A stretch of 64,000 nt of DNA, taken from NCBI GenBank assembly GCA_020342235.1, contig CP073218.1, positions 1,054,001 through 1,118,000 on the forward strand, in the 5' to 3' direction. Origin of the DNA: Saccharomycopsis phalli. Lineage: Eukaryota; Ascomycota; Saccharomycetes; Ascoideales; Saccharomycopsidaceae. The translations under genes and the position numbers were made by a program. Under the pieces are notes generated by a model. That model saw nothing but the letters and a program-made list of their open reading frames with translations, was not told the origin of the DNA and did no database searches. Shown piece by piece: positions 1 through 9,897 of the stretch (position 1 is its first letter; the number at the start of each line of letters is the position of its first letter).

Positions 1-1
1 G

Positions 2-175
2 TTGTACGCGGAGAACCGTACCGGGCTGCAGTTTCTCCACCAGATGCGGGCCAAGGGGCATGTGGTTGAGGTCATTGAGGCGCGTTCAGTGCTCAATGGC
101 ATTGCGCGGCATGGGGAAACATGGCATGCGGTAAGCGACTGGTGGCGCAAGTTGGGGGTGTCTTGGGCGTACTAG
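2..175 (+). CDS. 3' end of an unidentified gene (cut by window edge)
   Basis: An open frame enters from the left edge and runs for 57 codons to a TAG stop. The visible tail contains FLHQMRAKGHVVEVIEAR followed by ARHGETWHAVSDWW. A strand-turn-strand ending with 'GETW' would suit the C-terminus of a HemK-type methyltransferase such as Mtq2, but this is only a resemblance and I do not assign it. Reality as coding sequence is inferred from the uninterrupted frame up to the edge, its GC-rich coding style and the stop followed by AT-rich spacer. The next gene lies about 590 bp downstream on the same strand. Confidence 0.5.
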   Translation: MYAENRTGLQFLHQMRAKGHVVEVIEARSVLNGIARHGETWHAVSDWWRKLGVSWAY

Positions 176-383
176 GTGTGCGGATGGGCGGCAATGGGCC
201 ATTTGTGTTTTGATAGAGACGGGATTGTAACGGTGTTTTTCCATGTGTAATGTAGCGCGAGCCGTAGTATGCAACTTTTGCCAGCGGGAAATTTCCCAAT
301 TGGGGCAAAGAATAATACAGGAGCCGGGCTGCACAACATGCCCAGAAAAAACTCATTGATCTGACAGGAGTTTTACAAAGATT

Positions 384-480
384 GTGAGTACCGAAGGAGA
401 AAAGAAAGACAAAGGAACGAGAGAAAAAAGGAAAAGAAAAGAACGAGAGAAAGAAGGAAAAGAAGAGAGGAACGAAAACA
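384..480. other. purine-rich tract
   Basis: The + strand is almost pure A/G here, with repeats of gaaaag/gagaga. It lies in the spacer upstream of the MSB1-like gene. A reading frame crosses it but encodes only Lys/Glu-rich low-complexity sequence, so I do not call a gene. It could be a nucleosome-poor promoter tract; that is inference. Confidence 0.4.
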
Positions 481-599
481 ATCAAACTCACGAGGACTCG
501 AAAATACACACTATAGAAAAGACTCGAAATCAGCGACACCAGTTGGCGCTAAAACCACACGACTCAGATTCAACCAACTGCCAACCAGTTAAGCCTGAC

Positions 600-737
600 T
601 TTAATATTTCAGCGACTGGCTTTAATATATCAGAGACTGGCCTCAACACATCAGAGACTGGCTCCAACTTATCCGTCAGAGACTTGCCTCAACACATCAG
701 TCAGAGACTTGCCTCAACTTATCCGTCAGATACTGGC
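600..737. repeat. tandem 21/25-bp repeats in the MSB1-like gene leader
   Basis: Six imperfect units follow one another: three of about 21 bp ending in cagagactggc-type sequence, then three of about 25 bp carrying an extra 'gtca/ccgtca'. The array ends about 30 bp before the MSB1-like start codon, so it probably forms part of the promoter or 5' leader. A frame crosses it (repeated Ser-Glu-Thr-Gly) but has no other coding support. Confidence 0.7.
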
Positions 738-767
738 CATTCCATCTAATTTCTCAACTCCCGCTGC

Positions 768-2930
768 ATGAACCAAAAGACGTTTCTCAATGAAATCGAC
801 CTCAACATGGTCACGGAATTCGACAGCGCCGACGTCAAGGACTTGATCCACATCATCACCCTGGAACTCAAGACAAAAGGCGCCAAGATCCCCTACATCT
901 TCCTTCCGTTCCGGGCCCAGAGCGACGACCGCAAATTGTCCAAGTTCCTTCAAAAGGCCCTCCAAAACTTGAACGACTTGGACTATGTCGCCGCGTTGGT
1001 TAAGCGCACCGACGGATTCACCCTCATGGCGGCGTTGAAGTTCTTGTGGTGCCGTTTGAAGGACTCGTGTGTCATTGGCTGGGACGCTTATGAGAAGTTC
1101 CTGAAGGCAGAGAAGGAGCAGAACTACCCGAAAAACGCCTTCCTCGACATTATGCCCTTTTGTCTATCCGCCCCGGAACACGCCTCCATTGTTTATGACT
1201 TCATCGACTTGGTTACGAGAATCGCAGCCTACACCAAGGAAAACCGCCTAAGCGGCCGCAAGGTGTCCCGATTGGCCGGGCTATGGGCCTTTTCCGGCCC
1301 CCCGCCGGCCCGGCTTCTGGGCCTGACTGCGCTGGTACCCGCCCAGAGCCACTCGTTCATTGACGGTCTTGAGCACTGGACCCCGGCGTCGGACGCGATG
1401 TTCCATGTGTTTCTTCTGTTTTTGCGGCTGATGCTCCCTACAGACAGCAGCGAGAAGGTCAAGATGCAGCGGTCGCTTCTCACGTTGATTGGCGGCAATG
1501 TGTATCCGCCGGAAAACAGCTTTTCGTCGGCGAACCTCACCTCGATGCCGCTCTTGACGGTCTACAGCAAGCACTTGGCCTCGGATCCTCTCGAGTTGCT
1601 TGCGCGGACGTCCAAGACCCTTTCGTTCGACAGCCCAGAGCTCTTTGACGCCATCGAGGACTATCTCATGTTGAAGTCGCTCTTCCAGGACACAGAGTCG
1701 TCCATCGTCGACAAGCTCACGCCTGAGCTGCGCAAGATCGTCGAGAAGTTGTGTACTGACAAGCGTGTGCACCTCCTCAACAACGGGTGGTACCATCGGT
1801 CGCTCCGAGATGATGCCCAGGCAAACACCCACAAGATTTCGATTCTGCGCATTGCCATTGACGACTACTACATCTGGGCGTGGATGTCGAGCATTTCTGG
1901 CGAGAGTTCCGACCAGAAGCGGCTGCTTTTTGGTAATACTCTTGTTGCCGAGTTTGAGTACGAGAAGGACAAGGTCAAGTGGATCATCATCCAGGAATGC
2001 GAGTTGGATCCGGAGCCGGAGCCAGAGGAACCCGAGGAACCTGAGGAGCCAGAGGAGCTAGAGGAGCCGGAAGAGTACTTGTCAAGATCACCCAAGAGCC
2101 ATCCGCAGAAACGCAAGCCGGACTACACGACCGAGTATGAGCCCGAGCCCAGCCCGATCAAAGTGTCACGTGACACACGTCCAGAACCGCGTCAAAAGTC
2201 ACCAGTCCAGTTGCGCGAACCAGTTGAGTCACGTGATCCAGAAACATTGCGTGACCAATCAGTTGAGTCACGTGATGTTAGAAAATCGCCCGTCAAAGAT
2301 TCACGTGAACAGCCACGTGACCGTGGCGATTACCAAGAGTATCCTCGTCAAGAGTACTACGACGAGTATTATGACTACTACGATAACCAGGGCCCTTCTA
2401 GAGGCCCTATGCGAAGACGCTCGCCTGAAAGAAGAGGTCCTCCGCCTCCTCAGGACTACTACTATGACCAGGACTACTACTATGACCAGGGCTACTACCA
2501 GTACCGCGGGCCGCCCGGCAGGCCTCCCAGCGGACCTCCGGGACCTTCGGGCGGACCTCCGGGCGGACCTCCGGGCGGGCCTCAGGGGCCGCATCAGGGG
2601 CCGCATCAGGGGCCTCCGCCCCGCCCACATAGCGGCCCGCCGGGCCGTCCGCCGCCCAACGGTTACCGTCCGCCACCCAACGGTTACCGCCCACCGCCTA
2701 ACGGCTACCGAGGCCCGCCTAATGGTTACCGCCCACCGCCGCCCGGCCACGGGCCGCCGGGCAACAACTACCCGCGCTACGGGCCACCCCAGCCGTTGAC
2801 CCGTAGCGACTTGACAATCGCCTCGATGCCGGCCACCCAGGGATTTAACAAATTGCACGGGCCAGGCACCAAGCCTGCGGATAAAAAGGCGTTGCGGAGC
2901 GCGTTGGTGGGAAATGATTTTGGAATATAG
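768..2930 (+). CDS. MSB1: Msb1/Mug8-family polarity protein
   Basis: The protein has 720 residues. The N-terminal 400 or so resemble the Msb1/Mug8 domain found in fungal proteins acting in Cdc42/Rho1-dependent bud growth and cell-wall stress signalling; a block near residues 160-175 (LSGRKVSRLAGLWAF) is typical. This is followed by an acidic Glu-Pro run (about 412-440), a charged stretch with repeated Ser-Arg-Asp (465-520), a Tyr-rich patch (520-550), and a Gly/Pro-rich tail with PPG and repeated NGYRPPP units (570-690) ending in a conserved-looking basic segment. S. cerevisiae Msb1 is longer (about 1140 residues). Role at sites of polarised growth is inferred from the family. The first ATG after the leader repeats is used. 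Five CACGTG motifs lie inside the Ser-Arg-Asp coding stretch. Confidence 0.75.
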   Translation: MNQKTFLNEIDLNMVTEFDSADVKDLIHIITLELKTKGAKIPYIFLPFRAQSDDRKLSKFLQKALQNLNDLDYVAALVKRTDGFTLMAALKFLWCRLKDSCVIGWDAYEKFLKAEKEQNYPKNAFLDIMPFCLSAPEHASIVYDFIDLVTRIAAYTKENRLSGRKVSRLAGLWAFSGPPPARLLGLTALVPAQSHSFIDGLEHWTPASDAMFHVFLLFLRLMLPTDSSEKVKMQRSLLTLIGGNVYPPENSFSSANLTSMPLLTVYSKHLASDPLELLARTSKTLSFDSPELFDAIEDYLMLKSLFQDTESSIVDKLTPELRKIVEKLCTDKRVHLLNNGWYHRSLRDDAQANTHKISILRIAIDDYYIWAWMSSISGESSDQKRLLFGNTLVAEFEYEKDKVKWIIIQECELDPEPEPEEPEEPEEPEELEEPEEYLSRSPKSHPQKRKPDYTTEYEPEPSPIKVSRDTRPEPRQKSPVQLREPVESRDPETLRDQSVESRDVRKSPVKDSREQPRDRGDYQEYPRQEYYDEYYDYYDNQGPSRGPMRRRSPERRGPPPPQDYYYDQDYYYDQGYYQYRGPPGRPPSGPPGPSGGPPGGPPGGPQGPHQGPHQGPPPRPHSGPPGRPPPNGYRPPPNGYRPPPNGYRGPPNGYRPPPPGHGPPGNNYPRYGPPQPLTRSDLTIASMPATQGFNKLHGPGTKPADKKALRSALVGNDFGI

Positions 2931-3330
2931 TTTTGGGTAAGGTGTGGGTAGGTGGATGTGTGGATAAGATGGTGTTTGTAGAATGAGTTTATATTTATTG
3001 TATAACTAGTAGAAGGCAGGTGTCTGAGCGATGACCGCTTACGATTAATGTGAGTGTTGATATAATATAATAATTGTAGATGGTCTGGATGGATTATGAT
3101 CAAAGAATGTGGCAGATGTTGAATGGTGGTGAAATGACAAGTGGTACATCATTAACGAGCGACAGAAGTTGTGTTTCATAAAAGGTTTGTCTTGAGTTGC
3201 AGCAGCTGGTGTAAAGTAATTTGCCTTGGGTAGTTGGAATGTGATAATAGTGAAATGAGCAGTTGTAGTATCGAACCATGAAAAGTGTAGAACGATTGTA
3301 ACCTGACTAGATAGTCGGACTGATTAGTAG

Positions 3331-3440
3331 TTAAACTGATGAAATATGTTTATCTACTTCTAGTTAAACTGATGAAATATGTTTATCTACTTCTAGTTAA
3401 ACTGATGAAATATGTTTATTTACTTCTAGTTAACCTGATG
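3331..3440. repeat. 33-bp tandem repeat, about 3.3 copies
   Basis: The unit contains ttaaactgatgaaatatg and tttatctacttctag. Three copies are nearly identical, with a partial fourth. It lies in the gene-free spacer after the MSB1-like gene. A frame through it encodes repeated Lys-Tyr-Val-Tyr-Leu-Leu but is not supported as a gene. Confidence 0.85.
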
Positions 3441-3449
3441 ATAGTCGCT

Positions 3450-4190
3450 GCACTTGCTACAAAAAAGCCAGCCAATGTCTCCCAACCACAATTGTTTATC
3501 GTCAAGCTACCAAACCCAAATCATGTTCTTGGTATTATAATCTCCCACGATTCAAGTGCCTAGTTCCTAGTTCAGTCTAAACTGTATACATTACATATGT
3601 AATATAACACCCAACGTAAAAGTGGAAATGGCCAATACATTGCCAAAGAAATGTCCAGCTCTATACCTCAAGGAGAATCATTCCTGGAGACAAAAATTTC
3701 GAGCACATCTTTCAAATTCCGATTCAATGAGAAATAAGATGGAATTGGAAAATGAAATGCACATTTCTTGTTGTGGTTCAGCCGTTTACCGACTGAATCT
3801 GTAGATACTACGCACACCTGATTAATAGTGGCGCAGGAATTATAGGTATACATGTAAGATAATCCCTGTTGTTATACATGATAATCACCCATCTTCTATA
3901 AGAAAAAGAATTTCCACTAAATTGGAGAGACAATAATCACACCCATATGGTTATTCAATCCCAAGGAACAAAGCAATTACTTAAGAAGTTGGAAGCGCAA
4001 CGTTCAATATATTGTTGGGTTGTAGAAGCAACCAGGCATTGCCTTGGCTATGAAATATGCCAATTGTAATAAAACGAGAGATTTGCTACTATTACCCCAT
4101 GGGGTTGAACCAAAGGTAGATCTATGATCCTTCTCCATCGGGAACTCCAGGTACCATCCACTTCTATTGGTAAAAGAAAAACTATAAAGG
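3450..4190. other. gene-free spacer, no feature seen
   Basis: AT-rich sequence without a convincing reading frame on either strand. Some words near 4020-4080 recur near 8990, which may be very old shared repeat sequence, but I cannot define an element. Confidence 0.4.
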
Positions 4191-4194
4191 GGTT

Positions 4195-4400
4195 AACTTT
4201 TTTATGTAGCTGTCGCCGGAATCACGGTTATTCAACGAATATATCTTTGCTCAGGAAAATCCTGGGGAACCTGTTACGTATCCCATGGGTGGAATCTAGT
4301 ATTTCATCAACGTGTAATAGAATTCTGGCTCGTATGAACTCTGACCATCTGAGGCCGTGTATCATGGAAGGAGAGGCAGTCCCATGTTGTTAGTTCACAA
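4195..4400 (-). mobile_element. LINE 3'-end fragment
   Basis: Read on the - strand, this begins with a segment matching the LINE copy at 29925-29955 (catgatacacggcctcagat) and ends in the family's 3' tail (ctgagc..gatatat..gattccggcgaca..agcta), matching 12115-12195. It is a decayed non-LTR retrotransposon end. The middle is shorter than in the copy at 11540-12210. Confidence 0.7.
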
Positions 4401-4534
4401 ATGTCTCATTACATTGACTGTGTAGCATTTGAACCAGGTGGCCAGACTACTCGTCTAGAAAAGGCTTTACAGCTCTTGACAAAGAGCGAAACGCAAAAGG
4501 TGTAGACAAACTCCATGGAGTTTGAACAAAACAG

Positions 4535-4595
4535 TTTTAGGAGACAGTAGCTAAATACAAAAATAAATATTATTATTATTAATACATAAATGTAT
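4535..4595 (+). mobile_element. LINE/SINE tail fragment
   Basis: A short match to the shared 3' tail (ggagacagtagctaaatac followed by aaataaatattatt). Only the extreme 3' end is present. Whether it came from a LINE or from a SINE using the same tail cannot be told. Confidence 0.5.
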
Positions 4596-4949
4596 ATATA
4601 AAATCTATCCCACGCTTTGGGGTGTTCCAACCTCAAGAAACAATTGGCAGAGGTTTACAACCAGAGTGCAAGTCACCTCTTGATGCCAAGCAGTTTATTC
4701 ATGAACTGGATTCTGTTGGTGTTTACAGCACCATAAAAAGGGCGAGACTCTACAACTGTTACGACCAAGTCAAAGTTTTTTAGCCCTAGGGTTTTCTTGA
4801 GTGCAATTTGGCGACACTGTCAAAAAGAATAAATGTGCATTTCCCCGGAGAGCCTAGTATGGTTATAGAAGTATGTGGATATTAGATTGCGCATGTTAAC
4901 TGATGGATTTTATTCAAATCACAGGTTATCAATTCATGTTAGCCAATAT

Positions 4950-5080
4950 ATATTATCCACATATTATCCAATGCATATTATCCAATGCATATTATCTTAT
5001 ATTATCTCATTATTTCATTATTTCATTATCTCATTATCTCATTATCTCATTATTTTATTATCTCATATTATCCAATGCGT
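4950..5080. repeat. AT-rich short tandem repeats before MED14
   Basis: Repeats of 'tccaatgcatatta' give way to repeats of 'tcattatc/tcattatt', all lacking G. The tract ends about 100 bp before the MED14 start codon and is probably promoter or leader sequence. A frame open through it would extend MED14 upstream by 101 codons of Tyr/Ile/Ser-rich low-complexity sequence, which I reject. Confidence 0.75.
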
Positions 5081-5177
5081 ATTTAATCCTCATTCTCTTC
5101 GTGTGCCCTTGGTACTGTTTTTCACCACGTTACCCGGACACATATACTTTACAAGAGTTGCAAAGAATTACCACACC

Positions 5178-8100
5178 ATGACTTCCGTTAATGGGAATGG
5201 GAATCTCTCCAATGGAAACCACACAAATGCAGTTTCCAGCGAGCCGCCCGAGATCCCACATATAACCGCCAACATCCAGCCCTATAGTCGGGTGATTGAA
5301 CAGGTTTGTGAGCACTGCTACAAGCGGTTGGTGGAGTTGATCAAAACCCTTCCCTCGAAGCACAAGTACTACAATTTTGACGAGGACTTGCGGCGAAAAA
5401 CCGAGCTTTTGCGGCTAATTGTCGACTTACGTCAGTACTTTGTCAAGCTCTATGTGCTCAACAAGTGGTGTACCAACAGCATTGGGTTCAGTCGACTAAT
5501 TGACTTGTTGAATTGGTTGAGAGGCCAGCAGGTTTTCTTCGACAGTCTCGTGGACAATATAAAGCGCATCAAGATTGATCTCAACTTTGCCAAGTTGCCC
5601 AATCATGATTTGATCACGTCGTTTATTGTCTTGAACGACGCGTACCATGGTACAAACACCAGCACCAGCTTGCTTCCCACGTACAATTTGTTGCCCCGCG
5701 GCAAATTGGGAAGCAGGCATTTGCTCAAAAAGGTCAAAAACCTCACGAGTTTGATCAACTTCAAGGTCACCAAGTTGTACTTGCTGCAGCAGCACGCGGT
5801 ATACAACAACTTGACCATTGAAAACGGCAAGTTGGTGATTCGCATCGAGGGCGAGTTTGAGGCTGTTTGTACGTTGATAGAGGCTCCGCCAAAGGGCGAA
5901 GAAAATCCGGGCGAATCGCCGACGGAGAATGGCGAAAGTGGGGACGGAAAGAGTACCGAGAAAATGGAGCAGGTTGGGGAAATTGGAGAAGCTGGGAAGG
6001 TTGGGGAAAATGGAAATAAATTAGCCAACGAAGATACATTGGCCAAGGAAAATACACTGGCCGAGGAAAGTACACTGGCCAAGAATACATCGGATAAATC
6101 ACCTGGTAAAGCCGAGTCCAAGCAAGAATACATCTTCATACTACTTGACTTCAAATTCCTCTTTGCCCTTGAAAATGACACCATTGAAAACAAACCCACC
6201 CACCTTTCTCCATCCAACCTCAACAACATCAAACTAGTCACAAGCAGCCTCCTCTTCTCGTCCCAAAACCCCATTGTCGAGTTGTACCTGTACTTGAACT
6301 TGTACAGCCTCAACTACAAGCTCTATCTCATCAACAAACAGCTCAGCCTACTAATAAACGGGGGAAACAGCCTCAAGGGACCCAACAGAATCACATGGGG
6401 CAAGAACTTGAAGTATGTCTACAACCCAGAAAAGAAAAACATTGTCATATCCTACTGGACAAACAAGTCATTCAAGAATCAAGACACACACATCGAAGTG
6501 GGGGTGAAACACAACCAGCTCGCGGTCCAATGGACAAGAAACGGAGCTCACATCTCCACCACTCCACTCCCATCTTCACCATTGTCCATCCAATCGCCCA
6601 TCCTCGACATCCTCAATAGTCACGTGACATTGATTGTGGGCCAGGTCCATCAAAAGTTGGGGATCGGGCATCTTGAGGGACATCACATTACGATTCCAAT
6701 CACAGAAAACAAGAATATCGTATACAGTATTGACTATTTGACCGGGTATTCTTTTTTCATCAACCCGTCGCCCTCGCTTAACTCCATCCTCATCAAGTAT
6801 CAGTTTTCTAATTTTTTCCTCATAAACGATGCCCATCAGGACCCGGACATCAAAAGCGGGCCAAAGTTCCATCTTGTTGCCGACACAGAGATTGACCGGC
6901 TAATTGAAATCGTGCTCATCATTCGTGTGGAATTGTTGCGCCATGAAATGTCCAAAGTACTCAAGGTCACAAACTGGAAGAACTGCGCGATCATCAAGAT
7001 TGAAAAGCCCGAGTTGGTGAAGTTGAGCGGCAATTTAAAGACCATGAACAATTTCTCGTGGTCCGTCCAGTACTACAGGTTGCACAACTGGCCGACAAAC
7101 TGGTTCCTCATTGTTTTGATTGAAAACAGCGACTACAAATTCTATCTCAGCAAAATCAAAAGCGTCAACGGGAAATGGCTCATTGAGTACTCGTCGTTCA
7201 TCCAGGAAATGCTGCATTTTGACTTCAAAAAGAGCTTGGCTCTCAAGCAGCTGACCACCAACCAGATATCCATTAACATTGTCATTGAGGAGCTAAACCG
7301 CAACAATATTGGCGTTAGCATTCCGAAAAATAAGGAGAAGATCGAGCGGTTTATTGGTGGACTTGGGTCGAGTGGCCTGAACAGCACTATAATTATTTTA
7401 GACACGCGGAGCTTGATCAAGGAGAGCAATTTCAAAAACAACTTGATTCTCAACGTGGAGTTGTTGAATCTGAAGATGAAGCTCAGCTTGTATGGTCAGC
7501 TCAAGAAGAAGTTCGACTTGAAGAAGGACGGGCTGTCTGAAATTTTGGTCGACCCAACCGGGATGTATTTCCAGTTGAACACTTTGGTGAACATGAACAG
7601 CAACATCATTGAGTCGTTCAAGTACTTCAACAAGCCGTACTTGCTTCTAAAGAAATTTGATGACTTGATCAACTTGGTGGATGGTAACGACGACTTGGAG
7701 GTGTATTTGAACAAAATTGTATTCAGATATCTGGACAACCAGTACACTTTTGGCCTTGGCGATACAATCACGCTTTCGGTGCCGGCAGAAAATCCGCATT
7801 ATTTTGTTCTTCCGCATCTTCAGAACCTGTTGAAATTTGGCCTCAAACGGACGATCAAGTACATCAAATTGACATTTCCGGTGGTGACGAGTCTCTGCCA
7901 ATTCAACAAGAAGCACCCTAGTACATACACGGAAATTACCAGCCAGTCCAGCTTGGAGAAATCCACGATAAAAATCAACTATCACTTGACATGCCAGGAC
8001 TTGAACAACTTTGGATTCATCTACGATATTCAGAAAGAGGCTACCAAGAAACCGGAACAGAACAGTGTCAGGGTGCAGCATGTGATTTCTCGGAGCATTA

Positions 8101-8378
8101 TCAAGGTGTTTTTGAAACTCAAGCCGACTGGTTCGGTGCAGATTATTGTTGTTCCCGTGAATATTGAGAATGAGTTGGACGGGGTAATGAAACTTCCATC
8201 GCAGGTCCAGTACCGGGGATTGAGCAACGGGATTCGGAAACTTGTCAATGAGACTGCCGTGGAATTGAAGGACCCGGAGGTTGTGTTCTTGGGCGATTCC
8301 ATTGACTGTAAAGTGGAGAAGTTGTTTGCTGCGGTTGAAGGATTGCATGGCATGATTATGAAGAAGTTTAGGAGATGA
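5178..8378 (+). CDS. MED14: Mediator tail/scaffold subunit 14 (Med14/Rgr1)
   Basis: The protein has 1066 residues from the chosen ATG. The N-terminal part carries the Med14 signature: repeated helices around RKTELLRLIVDLRQYFVKLYVLNKW, then SRLIDLLNWLRGQQ, then LITSFIVLNDAYH and LLPRG..GSRHLLKK. Med14 is the long scaffold that joins the head, middle and tail of the Mediator complex between activators and RNA polymerase II in the nucleus. Length is close to S. cerevisiae Rgr1 (1082). A low-complexity acidic linker with repeats of the type LAKENTLAEESTLAK (about residues 235-315) interrupts the N-terminal region. The upstream in-frame extension is low-complexity promoter repeat, so the ATG beginning MTSVNGNG is preferred. 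Confidence 0.9.
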   Translation: MTSVNGNGNLSNGNHTNAVSSEPPEIPHITANIQPYSRVIEQVCEHCYKRLVELIKTLPSKHKYYNFDEDLRRKTELLRLIVDLRQYFVKLYVLNKWCTNSIGFSRLIDLLNWLRGQQVFFDSLVDNIKRIKIDLNFAKLPNHDLITSFIVLNDAYHGTNTSTSLLPTYNLLPRGKLGSRHLLKKVKNLTSLINFKVTKLYLLQQHAVYNNLTIENGKLVIRIEGEFEAVCTLIEAPPKGEENPGESPTENGESGDGKSTEKMEQVGEIGEAGKVGENGNKLANEDTLAKENTLAEESTLAKNTSDKSPGKAESKQEYIFILLDFKFLFALENDTIENKPTHLSPSNLNNIKLVTSSLLFSSQNPIVELYLYLNLYSLNYKLYLINKQLSLLINGGNSLKGPNRITWGKNLKYVYNPEKKNIVISYWTNKSFKNQDTHIEVGVKHNQLAVQWTRNGAHISTTPLPSSPLSIQSPILDILNSHVTLIVGQVHQKLGIGHLEGHHITIPITENKNIVYSIDYLTGYSFFINPSPSLNSILIKYQFSNFFLINDAHQDPDIKSGPKFHLVADTEIDRLIEIVLIIRVELLRHEMSKVLKVTNWKNCAIIKIEKPELVKLSGNLKTMNNFSWSVQYYRLHNWPTNWFLIVLIENSDYKFYLSKIKSVNGKWLIEYSSFIQEMLHFDFKKSLALKQLTTNQISINIVIEELNRNNIGVSIPKNKEKIERFIGGLGSSGLNSTIIILDTRSLIKESNFKNNLILNVELLNLKMKLSLYGQLKKKFDLKKDGLSEILVDPTGMYFQLNTLVNMNSNIIESFKYFNKPYLLLKKFDDLINLVDGNDDLEVYLNKIVFRYLDNQYTFGLGDTITLSVPAENPHYFVLPHLQNLLKFGLKRTIKYIKLTFPVVTSLCQFNKKHPSTYTEITSQSSLEKSTIKINYHLTCQDLNNFGFIYDIQKEATKKPEQNSVRVQHVISRSIIKVFLKLKPTGSVQIIVVPVNIENELDGVMKLPSQVQYRGLSNGIRKLVNETAVELKDPEVVFLGDSIDCKVEKLFAAVEGLHGMIMKKFRR

Positions 8379-8525
8379 CGTGTATTCCGATTGTGAATTC
8401 TGTGATGCTAGATTTTAATAATTGTACTTTTATACTAATCACAGCTGAGTTTGTAGGCCGTTTTGCATTGTCCAGCTGGATTTACCAGTTCATTGGCTGA
8501 ATGATGAGTTGTATGTTAGATAGTG

Positions 8526-8585
8526 TAGTCTAGAATATGTAAAGTATAGAATGTGTAAAGCTAGAATGTGTAAAGGTAGAATAAT
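8526..8585. repeat. 14-bp tandem repeats
   Basis: Four units of 'tagaatgtgtaaag' type lie just before the truncated ABM-like pseudogene. They occupy the place where the missing 5' part of that gene would be. Confidence 0.7.
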
Positions 8586-8598
8586 ATAAACTATATAG

Positions 8599-8838
8599 GC
8601 ACCAAAGCAGCCGGGGTTCCTCGGAGTGGAAAACGTCACTGATTCCCACGGAAACTCCGTGACTCTTAGTTATTGGAAAGACAGGGCTAGTGTAGCTAAA
8701 TGGAAAAGGCACCATGAGCATTTTGGAGCCCAGATTGCCGGGAAGAGACGGTTTTATTTGTGGTACAAGGTGCAAGTAAGTAAGGTGGAGGAGTGTTTTG
8801 AATTTCTAGCGGATGATCTGAAATGTGATGGTGGGTAG
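8599..8838 (+). pseudogene. 5'-truncated ABM-family (antibiotic biosynthesis monooxygenase-like) gene
   Basis: The frame from just after a stop reads QPGFLGVENVTD, then HGNSVTLSYWKDRASVAKWKRH, then HFGAQIAGKRRFYLWYKV, a pattern typical of the second half of small ABM/ferredoxin-like dimeric barrel proteins. The N-terminal strand and helix and a start codon are missing. Upstream lies only a short tandem repeat. An alternative is a second exon, but I see no plausible first exon between MED14 and here. Probably a gene remnant; function of the parent is unknown. Confidence 0.6.
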
Positions 8839-9579
8839 AATAAGGCTTAAAGTAGTTAGAATAATAGCAAGACCAAGGGTATCGAATATATATAGAACAT
8901 GATACTGTAATAGAACTAGTTTACGGATACCTGTGCTTCTTTGAATATGACTAGCATACCCATTGGTAAGAGGCTAAAATGTTGCTTGGCTATGGAAAAG
9001 TCAATCATACTAAAAAGAGAATTAATATTGGTAGATGAGTAATGGCCATTATTAAATCACTCATATTGAAATGGCAGTTTCACAGAAAACAGTATTGAAC
9101 CAGCAAGATATAATCATGATTCATGTAATTGCCAAAAGAAAAGTGACGTCTTATAACCCCATGCAACTCACTGTAAATACAAGTGGATATTCAGTGTAAA
9201 GAATTCATGGAATGGGATATTATTTATGGATTATAACTATAATAGGCTTCTAAATTTTTCCTGGAGTCTAAGATTATTCCTAGACTAATGGTGATATTGA
9301 GTTTACATGCTTATTGGACGTAGAATGCTGAGATATTGAGTTATCAAGGAAGTATATCAACGACACATGATTTCTTGACTCGCTGAATTGTAAAACTTTT
9401 GTTGTTCAGGGTGAATAAGTAGAGTAAATGGTAATAAAAACGCAGGGATTTAGTTTAAGGTGAACTAGAAGTTATTTTACAACTACTATAATTTGCAAAT
9501 TCAATCTACACATCATTTGAAATTCCGTCTATTTGAATTAATATGCAATACTAACCAGCAGTACTGCATCTTTATTAAC
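8839..9579. other. gene-free spacer, no feature seen
   Basis: AT-rich, no convincing reading frame, RNA gene or clear repeat. It contains the short region downstream of the secreted-protein gene at 9580, whose 'accagcagtac' segment resembles the region downstream of its relative at 27701. Confidence 0.4.
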
Positions 9580-9897
9580 TTAGTTACCTTGAGTGGCTTC
9601 TGTGGCTTGTGGGTCTTGAGCAGCATTAGAAGCTTCATCATCTTGCAGTCCCAGGCCCAAGCCACTAAATAAAGAAGTAAATATACCGATAACATCATCA
9701 AAAAGACCAGCGGCCTTCCCAGCTTTGTGAACTTTTGATCCGAAACTCTTTTGTTGGACATTCTCAGCGTCACCGGAAATATCAGTCCCATTGGATATTT
9801 GGCCATTGGAAGTTGGCAAAGTACCAGCCTCGTTTATTGGAGCAGAAATCACAGCTAAAGCAATGGAAGAAATGGTAAAGAGAGTTTGAAATTGCAT
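9580..9897 (-). CDS. small secreted protein, relative of the one at 27701-28381
   Basis: A 105-residue protein with a clear signal peptide (MQFQTLFTISSIALAVISA, cleavage before PINEA). The mature part is Ser/Thr/Asn/Gly-rich, then QKSFGSKVHKAGKAAG, then a hydrophobic glycine-rich helix (LFDDVIGIFTSLFSGLGLGL) and an acidic Ala/Thr tail. The gene at 27701 shares the signal peptide, the API.E start of the mature part, the KK/QKsFG..GK motif and a glycine-rich hydrophobic segment, so the two are distant paralogues. No known family recognised. A TATAAAAG motif lies about 55 bp upstream (near 9950). Function unknown; secretion is inferred. Confidence 0.65.
   Translation of the reverse strand: MQFQTLFTISSIALAVISAPINEAGTLPTSNGQISNGTDISGDAENVQQKSFGSKVHKAGKAAGLFDDVIGIFTSLFSGLGLGLQDDEASNAAQDPQATEATQGN

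Noticed and set aside
384-749. 121-codon open frame before the MSB1-like gene
   Set aside because: It consists of a purine tract and tandem repeats, with no conserved motif; better explained as promoter/leader sequence.
2301-2858. 185-codon frame on the minus strand opposite the MSB1-like tail
   Set aside because: It is a shadow of the Pro/Gly repeat coding sequence, rich in Arg/Val with no domain.
4875-5177. N-terminal extension of MED14 by 101 codons
   Set aside because: It is encoded by AT-rich short tandem repeats; the family start fits the ATG at 5178.
8599-8838. Intact small ABM gene starting from a GTG codon
   Set aside because: Non-ATG starts are rare in yeasts, and the first half of the fold is missing.
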